DNA from: Bacteroidales bacterium
GTDB lineage: Bacteria > Bacteroidota > Bacteroidia > Bacteroidales > WCHB1-69
Length of the DNA stretch: 64,000 nt
Reading direction: 5' to 3'
Assembly: GCA_017617445.1 (NCBI GenBank)
Contig: JAFZWE010000006.1
Span: forward strand, 1 to 64,000
Below the pieces are notes generated by a model that was not told the origin of the DNA, made no database searches, and saw only the letters and a program-made list of their open reading frames with translations. Positions 1 to 6,763 of the stretch are shown piece by piece (position 1 is the first letter of the stretch; each line of letters opens with the position of its first letter). Made by a program: the position numbers and the translations under genes.

Positions 1-118
1 GGTCATGCGCATCCTTGGAAGCTCCCTTTTGGTCAAAGACAACCTGCGGGAACTTTTCGAACATAGGCAGGAAGAGGACGCGGATGACGGACAATTGGAA
101 ATGGAATTTTCGTTTTAA
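1..118 (+). CDS. C-terminal tail of an unrecognised protein (5' end outside window)
   Basis: An open frame runs in from the left edge and stops with TAA at 116-118, giving about 38 residues. The tail is hydrophilic, ends in an acidic stretch and finishes MEFSF. No motif is long enough to name a family. Frame continuity to the edge and the clean stop before an AT-rich spacer support a real gene end. It faces the WG-repeat gene convergently. Confidence 0.5.
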   Translation, partial: VMRILGSSLLVKDNLRELFEHRQEEDADDGQLEMEFSF

Positions 119-174
119 CATTTATTAAGAGACACTAGTGAGATAAAATATTAATTTCTAATTCAATCGTGCAA

Positions 175-1311
175 CTATTCGCCATATCCGACCCACTCCA
201 GCCAGTCATATTTCCACACCTCTTCTCCCTTGTGGTTTATCATCATATTGATATTGTATTCAAATCCTTCACTTGTTTCCTTCTTGGTGATTTCTATCAG
301 GCCGCCGCTGGAGCTGCCTTTTACGGTAAAGCCGTCGGGTATGGGCACGACTGTCTTTCCGGAGTGGTCAATAAATGCTTTTGTGCCATCCATTTCCTCA
401 ACATAGGCCACCCCTTCGCTGAAAGACTTCGCTTTCTTGAAAAGTCTTCCCATGACGTTTTGGCCCGTTTGGTCAATAAAAGCATAACCTTCCCCTGTGT
501 TCATGGCACATACGCCTTCGGAAAATGAGCCATACTCATCATATTGCGGCTTGATGACCATGTTGCCCGCAGTGTCAATGAATCCCCATTTTGAAATACA
601 TTTACGCTCGTTTTCCTCATTCCCACAAGGCCAGTTGGTGCGAACTCTGACAGCACATAGTCCTTCCGAGAAAGCCTTCGCATTTTCATATTCAGGGCGT
701 TCAACAATAGTGTTTCCGGCTTGATCGATAATCGTCACTTTCCCGAATTTGTTAATCACAGCACGATGACTGTTGAAGCTTTCGTAACCCAGGTTCGAAT
801 GCGTTTCTCCGATGGTTATGACCAGTTGGCCGCTATGGTCAATGTAGCCGGTCAGTCCTGTGATGTTGCGCATGTTTCCCAATGTCTGGGCAGTGCCCAC
901 AGCGGCAAGCCCCCCACTGAAATCTTGGGCAAAGCCCCATTGCGGAGTATGGATGACTTTCCCTTGTCGGTCAATGAATCCCACCAAGTCTTGGTCACGG
1001 TCCCGAAACCAGCACAATCCTTCGCTGAAATTGCCCACCTCGCTTACCTCTCGCGGCATGGTGATTACCTGTTTGCCCGTGGTATCTATGAATCCCCAAA
1101 TCCCGTTAATATCTCTAACGGCAGCCAAGCCTTCCGAAAACGGTCTGGCCCGGTAGTATATGCACTCTGTCACTACAGAGCCGTCGTTTTTGACATATCC
1201 ATGGTACCAACGGTTATCATTCAGTTGTTGGACAACGACGGGAAAGTTTTGTGCCACTGACCATAAAGTCAGTCCGCAGAATAACAAAAACATTAAGATT
1301 GCTCTTTTCAT
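175..1311 (-). CDS. Exported WG-repeat protein
   Basis: 378 residues. The N-terminus MKRAILMFLLFCGLTLWSVAQ is a typical signal peptide, so the protein is predicted to be exported. Nearly all the mature part is WG-type repeats of the form WGFID..G, recurring about every 35-50 residues (for example WGFIDTTGKQVI and KWGFIDTAGNMVI), each with an F-SEGL/V element. The family (WG_beta_rep, KWG) is common in Bacteroidota, its molecular function is generally unknown, and no catalytic motif is visible. I used the ATG at 1311; a GTG one codon upstream is possible. No clear TAnnTTTG box precedes it. It is convergent with the gene tail at the left edge. Confidence 0.85.
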   Translation of the reverse strand: MKRAILMFLLFCGLTLWSVAQNFPVVVQQLNDNRWYHGYVKNDGSVVTECIYYRARPFSEGLAAVRDINGIWGFIDTTGKQVITMPREVSEVGNFSEGLCWFRDRDQDLVGFIDRQGKVIHTPQWGFAQDFSGGLAAVGTAQTLGNMRNITGLTGYIDHSGQLVITIGETHSNLGYESFNSHRAVINKFGKVTIIDQAGNTIVERPEYENAKAFSEGLCAVRVRTNWPCGNEENERKCISKWGFIDTAGNMVIKPQYDEYGSFSEGVCAMNTGEGYAFIDQTGQNVMGRLFKKAKSFSEGVAYVEEMDGTKAFIDHSGKTVVPIPDGFTVKGSSSGGLIEITKKETSEGFEYNINMMINHKGEEVWKYDWLEWVGYGE

Positions 1312-1430
1312 CACAATAAGACTTTATTTTAACAACGATAAAGGCCAATTATTATTACCTCTTTAGTGATGTTGTTACTTTTTAATAAATGAATCGTCCT
1401 GTCTATTTCTTTTGGAGGCATTCCTATACT

Positions 1431-1556
1431 TCATAATGATGTTCTGATTTCATTCGCATCCATGTTATAAAAAGAAGAGAGAAAAACCTTAACTTTGTTA
1501 GCAAGATCTGGGATGCCTTCTTGTTCGCCAAATTTCTCTAATTCTTTGTAATTTGG
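1431..1556 (-). other. Coding-like extension in frame after the TAG of the FISUMP-like gene
   Basis: Directly after the TAG (1557-1559) of the upstream gene the same frame stays open for 41 codons to TGA at 1431-1433. The predicted segment (PNYKELEKFGEQEGIPDL..., ending NEIRTSL) has protein-like composition with charged and hydrophobic residues alternating. It has no start codon near its beginning. It may be a C-terminal segment cut off by a nonsense mutation, a remnant of another gene, or chance. I do not recognise the family. Confidence 0.3.
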
Positions 1557-2084
1557 CTACTTCTTTTTTGCATTTTTGTCCGTGTTGCCGTCATTATTTA
1601 CAAGTCGCACAGAGAGCCCGTTAATCCTTGGCAATCCGTTCATCATAAGCATTGGCTCACCGTTGTACGATTGCAACCAAAAGCGCAGACCCCAAAAATA
1701 ATTGTTGTCAGTTTCCCAAGGAGTACGAGACCAATATTCGGCATAGTTGTCTAAGAGATACACCGTGCCGTTCTCTCGTACGCCTGCCGCAGGCAGAAAT
1801 ATCGATTCTCCGTTAGGACCAACCCCTGTACAACCTTTTTTTATCGTATCCCACGTCCATGTACAGTTGTCCTGAAGTTCTACCAGCTGCTCATAGGTTG
1901 GCAATTGGTCTCCAAATTTTACCAATGCTTCTTTGTATGTGAAAAAGTTGTATTTGTCTTTTGGATTAGTTTCATTCACCGTTTTCCATTTGGTTCCGCT
2001 GGGCAGCCCCAAATCCACATAGGTTTGTGCACTTGCAGCAAATGTCCATAGACTAATTATGCCTAATAAAAGTGTGTGTTTCAT
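1557..2084 (-). CDS. Exported FISUMP-like protein
   Basis: 175 residues. The signal peptide MKHTLLLGIISLWTFAASAQ is followed at once by YVDLGLPSGTKWKTVN, the opening motif of many Bacteroidota secreted proteins related to the Fibrobacter succinogenes major paralogous domain. FLPAAGVRENG, the YWSRT segment and the closing GLSVRLV also fit that fold. The function of the family is unknown, and the domain is usually found in cell-surface proteins. The protein ends in a lysine-rich tail (NAKKK) before TAG, unusual for the family, and the frame reopens beyond the stop. A 29-bp interspersed repeat lies 11 bp upstream of the start, in the presumed 5' untranslated region. Confidence 0.75.
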   Translation of the reverse strand: MKHTLLLGIISLWTFAASAQTYVDLGLPSGTKWKTVNETNPKDKYNFFTYKEALVKFGDQLPTYEQLVELQDNCTWTWDTIKKGCTGVGPNGESIFLPAAGVRENGTVYLLDNYAEYWSRTPWETDNNYFWGLRFWLQSYNGEPMLMMNGLPRINGLSVRLVNNDGNTDKNAKKK

Positions 2085-2094
2085 CCTTTTTCCC

Positions 2095-2123
2095 CTTAAT
2101 CCGTGTCGGGTGCAACCTTTTAT
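2095..2123 (+). repeat. Interspersed 28-29 bp repeat, copy 1
   Basis: Core CTTAATCCGTGTCGGGTGCA followed by ACCTTTTAT. It matches copies at 2735-2762 and 4159-4187 in the same orientation. It sits between the CYTH gene and the FISUMP-like gene, just upstream of the latter's start on the minus strand, and runs directly into AATTGA-type satellite sequence. Confidence 0.8.
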
Positions 2124-2175
2124 AAATTGAAAATTGAAAACTGAAAGTTGAGAATTGAAAGTAGGGAATTGAAAA
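2124..2175 (+). repeat. Degenerate AATTGAAA satellite tract
   Basis: A run of imperfect units built on AATTGAAAA, CTGAAAG and TTGAGAATTGA follows repeat copy 1. The same sequence type appears on the opposite strand at 5381-5422. Such AATTGA-rich intergenic tracts are familiar in Bacteroidota genomes; their origin is unclear. Confidence 0.65.
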
Positions 2176-2183
2176 GCAACCCC

Positions 2184-2714
2184 TTATATCTCGACTTTTG
2201 CAATATTCGCATTGTACCATTCCGGATCGTCGGTCACTTCCTTGATAACCTTCAGGAACGGCGGGAAGGAGATCTCGTCGTCCATCGAGACATGCTCGAT
2301 TTCGAGCAGGTGATGCGGCCGGGGAGGTTCTAAGAAGGTATCCAATTCCAAGTAGCGGCCATCCCACTCGAAGCATTGTCGGCGTTTGTGGATGGGGCGC
2401 TTGGCGGGGTTGGCCTCGGCGAGCAGGGTCTCATACTCCGCTTGGGAGATCTCCCGCTCGATTTCCACGCGCTCGTTGACTGACACGAAGCGCTTGGTGG
2501 TCAGGAAATAGACGGTCTGACCGTTCTCTTCTCGCTTGCGGACGCGCGGCTCCAGCCCGTCCTTCTCCTTCAGGTAGGTTTGGGTGATCTCGAACTCGCG
2601 GCATTCGGGCAGTTCGCCCACGATTTCCACGAGGAATTTCCGTTCGGCCTCGATGGGGTCAGCAGGAGTGTTGCTGACTTCTTCTGATTTGTCGTATAAT
2701 CCGGTGTTGTTCAT
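2184..2714 (-). CDS. CYTH-domain protein (triphosphate tunnel fold)
   Basis: 176 residues. The N-terminal ExExK signature that defines the CYTH/triphosphate tunnel metalloenzyme superfamily is present as E22-A-E24-R-K26 (IEAERKFLV). Downstream are alternating charged beta-strand segments, including RVRKREENGQTVYFLTTKR, EIEREIS and YLELDTFL, as expected for the tunnel that binds metal and triphosphate. Members include thiamine triphosphatase, inorganic triphosphatase and class IV adenylate cyclase; the substrate cannot be told from sequence. No signal peptide, so cytosolic. It lies downstream of the AAA/DUF4143 gene on the same strand, 60 bp away with repeat copy 2 between. About 20 leading residues before the CYTH core are poorly conserved in character. 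Confidence 0.8.
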   Translation of the reverse strand: MNNTGLYDKSEEVSNTPADPIEAERKFLVEIVGELPECREFEITQTYLKEKDGLEPRVRKREENGQTVYFLTTKRFVSVNERVEIEREISQAEYETLLAEANPAKRPIHKRRQCFEWDGRYLELDTFLEPPRPHHLLEIEHVSMDDEISFPPFLKVIKEVTDDPEWYNANIAKVEI

Positions 2715-2734
2715 TTTGTTGCTGTTTTTTGACC

Positions 2735-2762
2735 CTCAATCCGTGTCGGGCGCAACTTTTAT
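2735..2762 (+). repeat. Interspersed 28-29 bp repeat, copy 2
   Basis: CTCAATCCGTGTCGGGCGCA followed by ACTTTTAT. It differs from copy 1 at a few positions and is in the same orientation. It occupies the gap between the AAA/DUF4143 gene and the CYTH gene, 20 bp upstream of the CYTH start. Confidence 0.8.
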
Positions 2763-2774
2763 CGGGTTCATTTA

Positions 2775-4019
2775 CTAAAACTTAGAGACTGGCACAAGGC
2801 TTATCTGGTAACCATCTTTCTCTATCGTACGTTCATCATGGTTCGTCACAATGACAAGGTTGTTGCATTTCAACTCTCCGGCACACTCGACCAAACTGTC
2901 AACCTCGCGTTTCTCGGTTTTGGGGCTGCTTATGTCGTAACAAACCTGAACGAGCTGCTCAATTTGAGTTCCCCTTCGTAGGACGAAATCGACCTCCTTG
3001 TCATTACGCGAACGATAATAGAACATCGTCTTATCGGTATCGTAGCCACGACGTATGAGTTCGATGAACACCTGGTTTTCAAGCAATCGTCCGAGATTGT
3101 CGCTCAAAGCGAAAGACTTGGCTGCTACAAAGCCATTATCCACCACATAGACCTTTCGAGGGGCCTTCTTCATCAATTTCAGCTTACTATTGTAACGGGG
3201 CAGATAATAAAACAGGTATGGTTCATGCAGATAGTCCATGAACTTCTTGGTGGTATTGACGCTTGAGAAGCCTAACTCCTCCGTCAATTCATTGGCACTG
3301 ACTGGATTGCAGAAGTTGGAGACAAGGTACATGGCGAGATTGTTCAAGTCTGTTACATTACGTACATGATGCCGTTTAGCCACATCCTTCCACACAATGG
3401 AGTCAAACAACGTGTCAAGATAACTACGGGTCAATGGACGTGTAGCCACCACCTCTGGATAGCCGCCATTCCTCATATAATCATCCGTCAGTATTGCGGC
3501 TTCGGTTTTCTGTTCCGGCTCCAATTTGTGCAGGTCAAGTTGATGCCAGTCGAAAAACTCCTCCAGACTGAACGGCAGCATTTCCACCTGAAGATACTTG
3601 CCTGTCAGCGCTGTGGCCATCTCGCTGCTGAGCATCTTGGCATTGCTGCCCGTGATGACAAGGTTCTTGCCCATCCTGTAAAGTTCACTGACCCACAAAT
3701 CCCATACATCAAGGTTCTGCACTTCGTCGAGCAGGATATATTCATAATCTGGATAGACGTCATCCAGCATCCGCATGATCAGGTTCGCATCCCAAGCATC
3801 CAACAACGGCTGACTGTCGAAGTTCAAATAGGCAAAGTTTTTGTTACGCAACATCAGCAGAGCCTGCGTGGATTTGCCCACACGCCGAGGTCCGGTAATC
3901 AATTTGATGAGGTGGCTGCCCAGCAACAGGTCTGTATCTTGATTGCCTCGTCGCATCAGGTAAGGACGCGACATCAGATTGTCGCGTTCCTTTTTTTGGT
4001 TGAGGATAACCGTCTTCAT
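2775..4019 (-). CDS. AAA_14/DUF4143 ATPase
   Basis: 414 residues. The P-loop GPRRVGKST is at about 43-51, Walker B YILLDEVQN at about 94-102 and the sensor-like TGSNAKML at about 123-130, followed by the family hallmark LTGKYLQVEMLPFSLEEF. The C-terminal half is DUF4143 and contains a PD-(D/E)xK-like remnant (NDKEVDFVLRRG then LVQVCYD, where many members have a lysine). These ATPases are widespread in Bacteroidota and their role is not established. I placed the start at MKTVILN (4019). The frame could begin at 4082, but the -7 box at 4043-4050 lies inside that extension. Upstream is a perfect 22-bp inverted repeat. The flanking repeats make this gene look like a discrete mobile or cassette-like unit. 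Confidence 0.85.
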   Translation of the reverse strand: MKTVILNQKKERDNLMSRPYLMRRGNQDTDLLLGSHLIKLITGPRRVGKSTQALLMLRNKNFAYLNFDSQPLLDAWDANLIMRMLDDVYPDYEYILLDEVQNLDVWDLWVSELYRMGKNLVITGSNAKMLSSEMATALTGKYLQVEMLPFSLEEFFDWHQLDLHKLEPEQKTEAAILTDDYMRNGGYPEVVATRPLTRSYLDTLFDSIVWKDVAKRHHVRNVTDLNNLAMYLVSNFCNPVSANELTEELGFSSVNTTKKFMDYLHEPYLFYYLPRYNSKLKLMKKAPRKVYVVDNGFVAAKSFALSDNLGRLLENQVFIELIRRGYDTDKTMFYYRSRNDKEVDFVLRRGTQIEQLVQVCYDISSPKTEKREVDSLVECAGELKCNNLVIVTNHDERTIEKDGYQISLVPVSKF

Positions 4020-4042
4020 TTTTTGTTTCTTTATTGGGTCGG

Positions 4043-4050
4043 CAAAGATA
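4043..4050 (-). promoter_or_regulatory. -7 box (TATCTTTG) for the AAA/DUF4143 gene
   Basis: Matches Bacteroidota TAnnTTTG on the minus strand, 23 nt before the chosen ATG. It fixes the start downstream of the longer open frame. Confidence 0.6.
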
Positions 4051-4066
4051 CGTTTTTTTTCAATCC

Positions 4067-4115
4067 ATAAAGTATATTGCATAAAAAATATGCTTTTTTA
4101 TGCAATATACTTTAT
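4067..4115. promoter_or_regulatory. Perfect 22-bp inverted repeat, 5-nt loop (putative operator)
   Basis: The left arm 4067-4088 and right arm 4094-4115 are exact reverse complements (ATAAAGTATATTGCAT then AAAAAA on the left). The loop is TATGC. The arms lie 17-65 bp upstream of the -7 box of the AAA/DUF4143 gene, covering the expected -33 region. An AT-rich stem without a GC core makes a terminator unlikely; a dimeric-repressor site is the simplest reading. Confidence 0.6.
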
Positions 4116-4158
4116 TTATGGTGTAAAACAAGGCAACATCATTGCTGTCTTTAGAGTC

Positions 4159-4187
4159 CTCAATTCTTGTCGGGCGCAACCTTTTAT
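4159..4187 (+). repeat. Interspersed 28-29 bp repeat, copy 3
   Basis: CTCAATTCTTGTCGGGCGCA followed by ACCTTTTAT, then GAATTGAAAATT, which also follows copy 1 with one change. It lies between the palindrome and the serpin-like gene. Confidence 0.8.
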
Positions 4188-4255
4188 GAATTGAAAATTT
4201 TCAACCTGCAAATTTACACTTTTTATCCCAATTTTTAGGTGTCTGATGTTTTTAT

Positions 4256-4263
4256 TATTTTTG
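4256..4263 (+). promoter_or_regulatory. -7 box (TATTTTTG) for the serpin-like gene
   Basis: TAnnTTTG 15 nt before the ATG at 4279. It lies inside a possible longer frame starting at 4246 and so argues for the shorter start. Confidence 0.6.
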
Positions 4264-4278
4264 CCGAAAATTTTAAAT

Positions 4279-5352
4279 ATGAGAAACTTCAGTCGTTTTA
4301 TAGGGATTGCTTTGGGAATTTCCTTCTCAATTGCGCTGGCAAGTTGTGCGAGTGGCGAAGACCCATCCAGTACCTCCTCTCAGAAAGCGGAATCCACTGT
4401 TGCTGAGGATACTTTCCACTATGAGGACAATGCAGCAGAGTTCGGGGGTACGGTGTTGGTGCCCACGATGGAACATCGTATCTCGAAGGACAGCAATGCC
4501 GTGTATTGCGCCACCATGCTCTATGCGTGGGACAAGGCGCGGGAAATCTTTCAGGAGCCAATAGTCATTCCATTGCAATACCGTGACCTGCAGCTGTTGA
4601 ATGCGTCAACTTCCCACAAAAATACCCTGAGCCCCAGCGAATATATGGCCGAGGGCATTGCCAAGGGCAACAGCGTTGTCGTCCGCTCCCGTTTCGAAAA
4701 GAACCTTCCTTTTGATGTGCAATTCAACACTTTCGACAACCGTTTGAAATTCAATGGGAAAACTGTGCCTGCTTTTGGAAAGGCCGGAAACTGGGGCAGT
4801 GAGTGCCAGGATCAGATCAAGATTCTTTACTATCAGAACGACCGGCATTTTCTGGTCAAACTCATTCCGGAGGATAAGAAGCACGAAATTCTTCTCTATA
4901 TGCCCGACCATGCTTTCAGCACTTTTTCAGAGATGCAGCAGAAGGTGAGCCAGTTGATTGAGCAGGGAAGAAAAGAGCAAAAGATGGAGGATTCGAAGTG
5001 GAAATACAAGTTCTCAGTGGGAGAGGATGAGTTGCTCATCCCCAAATTCGACTTTGATATCAGCACCGTTTACCATTCGTTGCTGGGTAGTCATTTCACT
5101 GTCGGCCAGCATGACTGGACGATAGGGAAGGCATGGCAGCAGGTGGCATTCCACCTGGATGAGAACGGTGCCGCCGTAAAGAGTGAGGCAGTCATTGAAT
5201 ACTATTTGGGAATTGAGGATACTCCAGAGCGCCCACAGCCCAAAAAGATGATTTTTGACCGTCCGTTCTATGTGTTGCTGAAGCGCGCGGATGCCTCCCA
5301 ACCGTATTTCGTGCTGTGGGTAGCCAATACTGAATTGATGGTGAAGGAATAG
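4279..5352 (+). CDS. Serpin-like lipoprotein, probably non-inhibitory
   Basis: 357 residues. The signal peptide ends in the lipobox LASC, so a lipoprotein is predicted. Several stretches fit the serpin fold: FNGKTVPAFGK plus the following QIKILYYQNDRHF, then ELLIPKFDFDISTVYHSLL, and the hinge region HLDENGAAVKSEAV. It closes with PKKMIFDRPFYVLLKRA and a final strand, which match the conserved serpin pattern after the reactive loop. In inhibitory serpins the hinge is rich in small residues (consensus GTEAAAAT). Here it has V, K, S and E, so loop insertion and classical protease trapping are doubtful. The assignment rests on pattern matching by eye, without an alignment score. It is convergent with a secreted M64 peptidase; whether they interact is unknown. 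Confidence 0.6.
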   Translation: MRNFSRFIGIALGISFSIALASCASGEDPSSTSSQKAESTVAEDTFHYEDNAAEFGGTVLVPTMEHRISKDSNAVYCATMLYAWDKAREIFQEPIVIPLQYRDLQLLNASTSHKNTLSPSEYMAEGIAKGNSVVVRSRFEKNLPFDVQFNTFDNRLKFNGKTVPAFGKAGNWGSECQDQIKILYYQNDRHFLVKLIPEDKKHEILLYMPDHAFSTFSEMQQKVSQLIEQGRKEQKMEDSKWKYKFSVGEDELLIPKFDFDISTVYHSLLGSHFTVGQHDWTIGKAWQQVAFHLDENGAAVKSEAVIEYYLGIEDTPERPQPKKMIFDRPFYVLLKRADASQPYFVLWVANTELMVKE

Positions 5353-5380
5353 ACTTTCAGCCCCTCAGTTTTCACCTTTC

Positions 5381-5422
5381 AATTCTCAACTCTCAATTCT
5401 CAACTCTCAATTCTCAATTCTC
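5381..5422 (+). repeat. Three tandem 14-bp units (AATTCTCAACTCTC)
   Basis: Units at 5381-5394 and 5395-5408 are identical; the unit at 5409-5422 differs by one base. It is the reverse-strand counterpart of the tract at 2124-2175. The third unit overlaps the 3' end of the M64 peptidase gene and supplies its stop codon. Confidence 0.85.
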
Positions 5423-6694
5423 TCTGTTCGAGTAGTAGTTGAACATGTCGTTGAGCACTTTGGTGCAGACGGGGCAGAAGTTGTTGTAGATAATCTCTTT
5501 CATGGTGCAATGCTGCCAGGGGCGGTAAACGCCTTCTGCCTGGTAGCCGCCGCCCTCATAAACGCCCAGCGTCTCCTTGTAGTGGGAAGTGGCCGGTGTG
5601 GGCACCGGTGTATTGGGGTCAAGCATGGATTTCCATTTCGAGCCGAAATCCACAAGCGTGGTCAGGTTGGGTTCCACGGGTTCCACATCCGTAGGGTAGT
5701 AATCCGTCACGCCCACTTCCGAAGTGTAGTATTCATCGGCCAGTCCGCCGATGGAATGACCCATCTCATGCACAATCACGAAATTCGCTTCGGGAGCCGC
5801 GCTGCACACTGTGGCATAGAAGTTGTAGATGCCCCCGCCGCCATACTTGGTGGAGTTGGTGATGATGATGATGGCATCATACGGAGCGTCATCCGCAATA
5901 TCATTCATCTTCCACACATTCAAACACATCAGATAGCGGTCCACATCGGTCACATTGTATGTGCAGCCCAGCAGGGTGTTGCGATACACGTTGTTGTTCG
6001 GATCCGTGATGCCCGACTCTTTGGAATAGCCCTTGATGGCGCGGATGTTGACCCGTTCCGCATTTTCCCTGTACGGGGAACAGTCCATGATGTAACTGCT
6101 GAACCGTTTGAGGTCGGACTGCATCTTGACGGATTCCTCCTTGGTATAGCCGTCGGGAATCAGGAGGATGTCCAGACACTCTTCCGGCTTGCCCCCTCTG
6201 TGGAGTGTCATCACGCTGTAATCATCGGAGAACTCCCGGGCGGGCGAGTGCATCGGGCTGTAGCTGCCCTTATAGAGCACGGTCCCCTCCCCTCTCCGGT
6301 TGAAGGAAGTGAATGTGTAGAGGATGGTTTTCTTCGGATACGGCACATTGATGCACTCCTCAAAAGAGCCGGTTTCCTTCAACGCCCTTTCGGTGGCGCG
6401 GTACTCGTTGAACAGGCTGGAGTAGCTGCGTGAAAAGATGGGTTCCCCGCTGATGGAGTCAAACACCTCCACAAGAATGTCGCCGTAACGGTTGGGCTCC
6501 TGCAAATACATGCGCGTGCCGCTCCACACCCCGCCGGCACGGTACTCGTGCAGTTCAAACTTCTCGGAATTGGCATCCCCAATGTGCAAATACTCTATTC
6601 GTAAAGTTTTGTTTTCAAAATACTTGTCAAAATCTTGAGCATACAATCCTGCCATCAAAAAGCAAGAAACAATCAGAACAACTACTTTTTTCAT
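5414..6694 (-). CDS. Secreted M64-family metallopeptidase
   Basis: 426 residues. The signal peptide MKKVVVLIVSCFLMAGLYAQ predicts export. The zinc motif HEMGHSIGGLADEY (309-322) is the HExxH...D signature of peptidase family M64 (IgA peptidase, Clostridium ramosum type). It is preceded by ILLIPDGYTKEE and the segment YDAIIIITNSTKYGGGG, both typical of the family. The N-terminal about 150 residues form a beta-rich domain seen in Bacteroidota homologs. Substrate is unproven; immunoglobulin cleavage is known only for a few members. No T9SS sorting domain is present. The last residues R-E-N and the TGA lie in satellite repeat DNA, so the C-terminus appears to have been rewritten by the repeat. 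Confidence 0.9.
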   Translation of the reverse strand: MKKVVVLIVSCFLMAGLYAQDFDKYFENKTLRIEYLHIGDANSEKFELHEYRAGGVWSGTRMYLQEPNRYGDILVEVFDSISGEPIFSRSYSSLFNEYRATERALKETGSFEECINVPYPKKTILYTFTSFNRRGEGTVLYKGSYSPMHSPAREFSDDYSVMTLHRGGKPEECLDILLIPDGYTKEESVKMQSDLKRFSSYIMDCSPYRENAERVNIRAIKGYSKESGITDPNNNVYRNTLLGCTYNVTDVDRYLMCLNVWKMNDIADDAPYDAIIIITNSTKYGGGGIYNFYATVCSAAPEANFVIVHEMGHSIGGLADEYYTSEVGVTDYYPTDVEPVEPNLTTLVDFGSKWKSMLDPNTPVPTPATSHYKETLGVYEGGGYQAEGVYRPWQHCTMKEIIYNNFCPVCTKVLNDMFNYYSNREN

Positions 6695-6712
6695 ATGGAT
6701 TAAAATTGAGCG

Positions 6713-6720
6713 GCAAACTT
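6713..6720 (-). promoter_or_regulatory. -7 box (TAAGTTTG) for the M64 peptidase
   Basis: TAnnTTTG on the minus strand, 18 nt before the ATG at 6694. Confidence 0.5.
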
Positions 6721-6763
6721 ACAAATAAATACCATTATACGAATCAAATTCCCGTCAAAAAAG

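Noticed and set aside
2095-2123. Repeat considered as an integron attC site
   Set aside because: No convincing paired R/L boxes and no integron integrase in the window; only the cassette-like arrangement is retained as a finding.
4067-4115. Palindrome considered as an invertible promoter
   Set aside because: The arms are separated by only 5 nt, so there is nothing to invert.
5381-5422. Short tandem repeats considered as a CRISPR array
   Set aside because: The units are contiguous with no spacers and no cas genes are present.
5510-6433. 307-codon plus-strand frame over the M64 peptidase
   Set aside because: Antisense shadow; the minus strand carries the HExxH motif and signal peptide.
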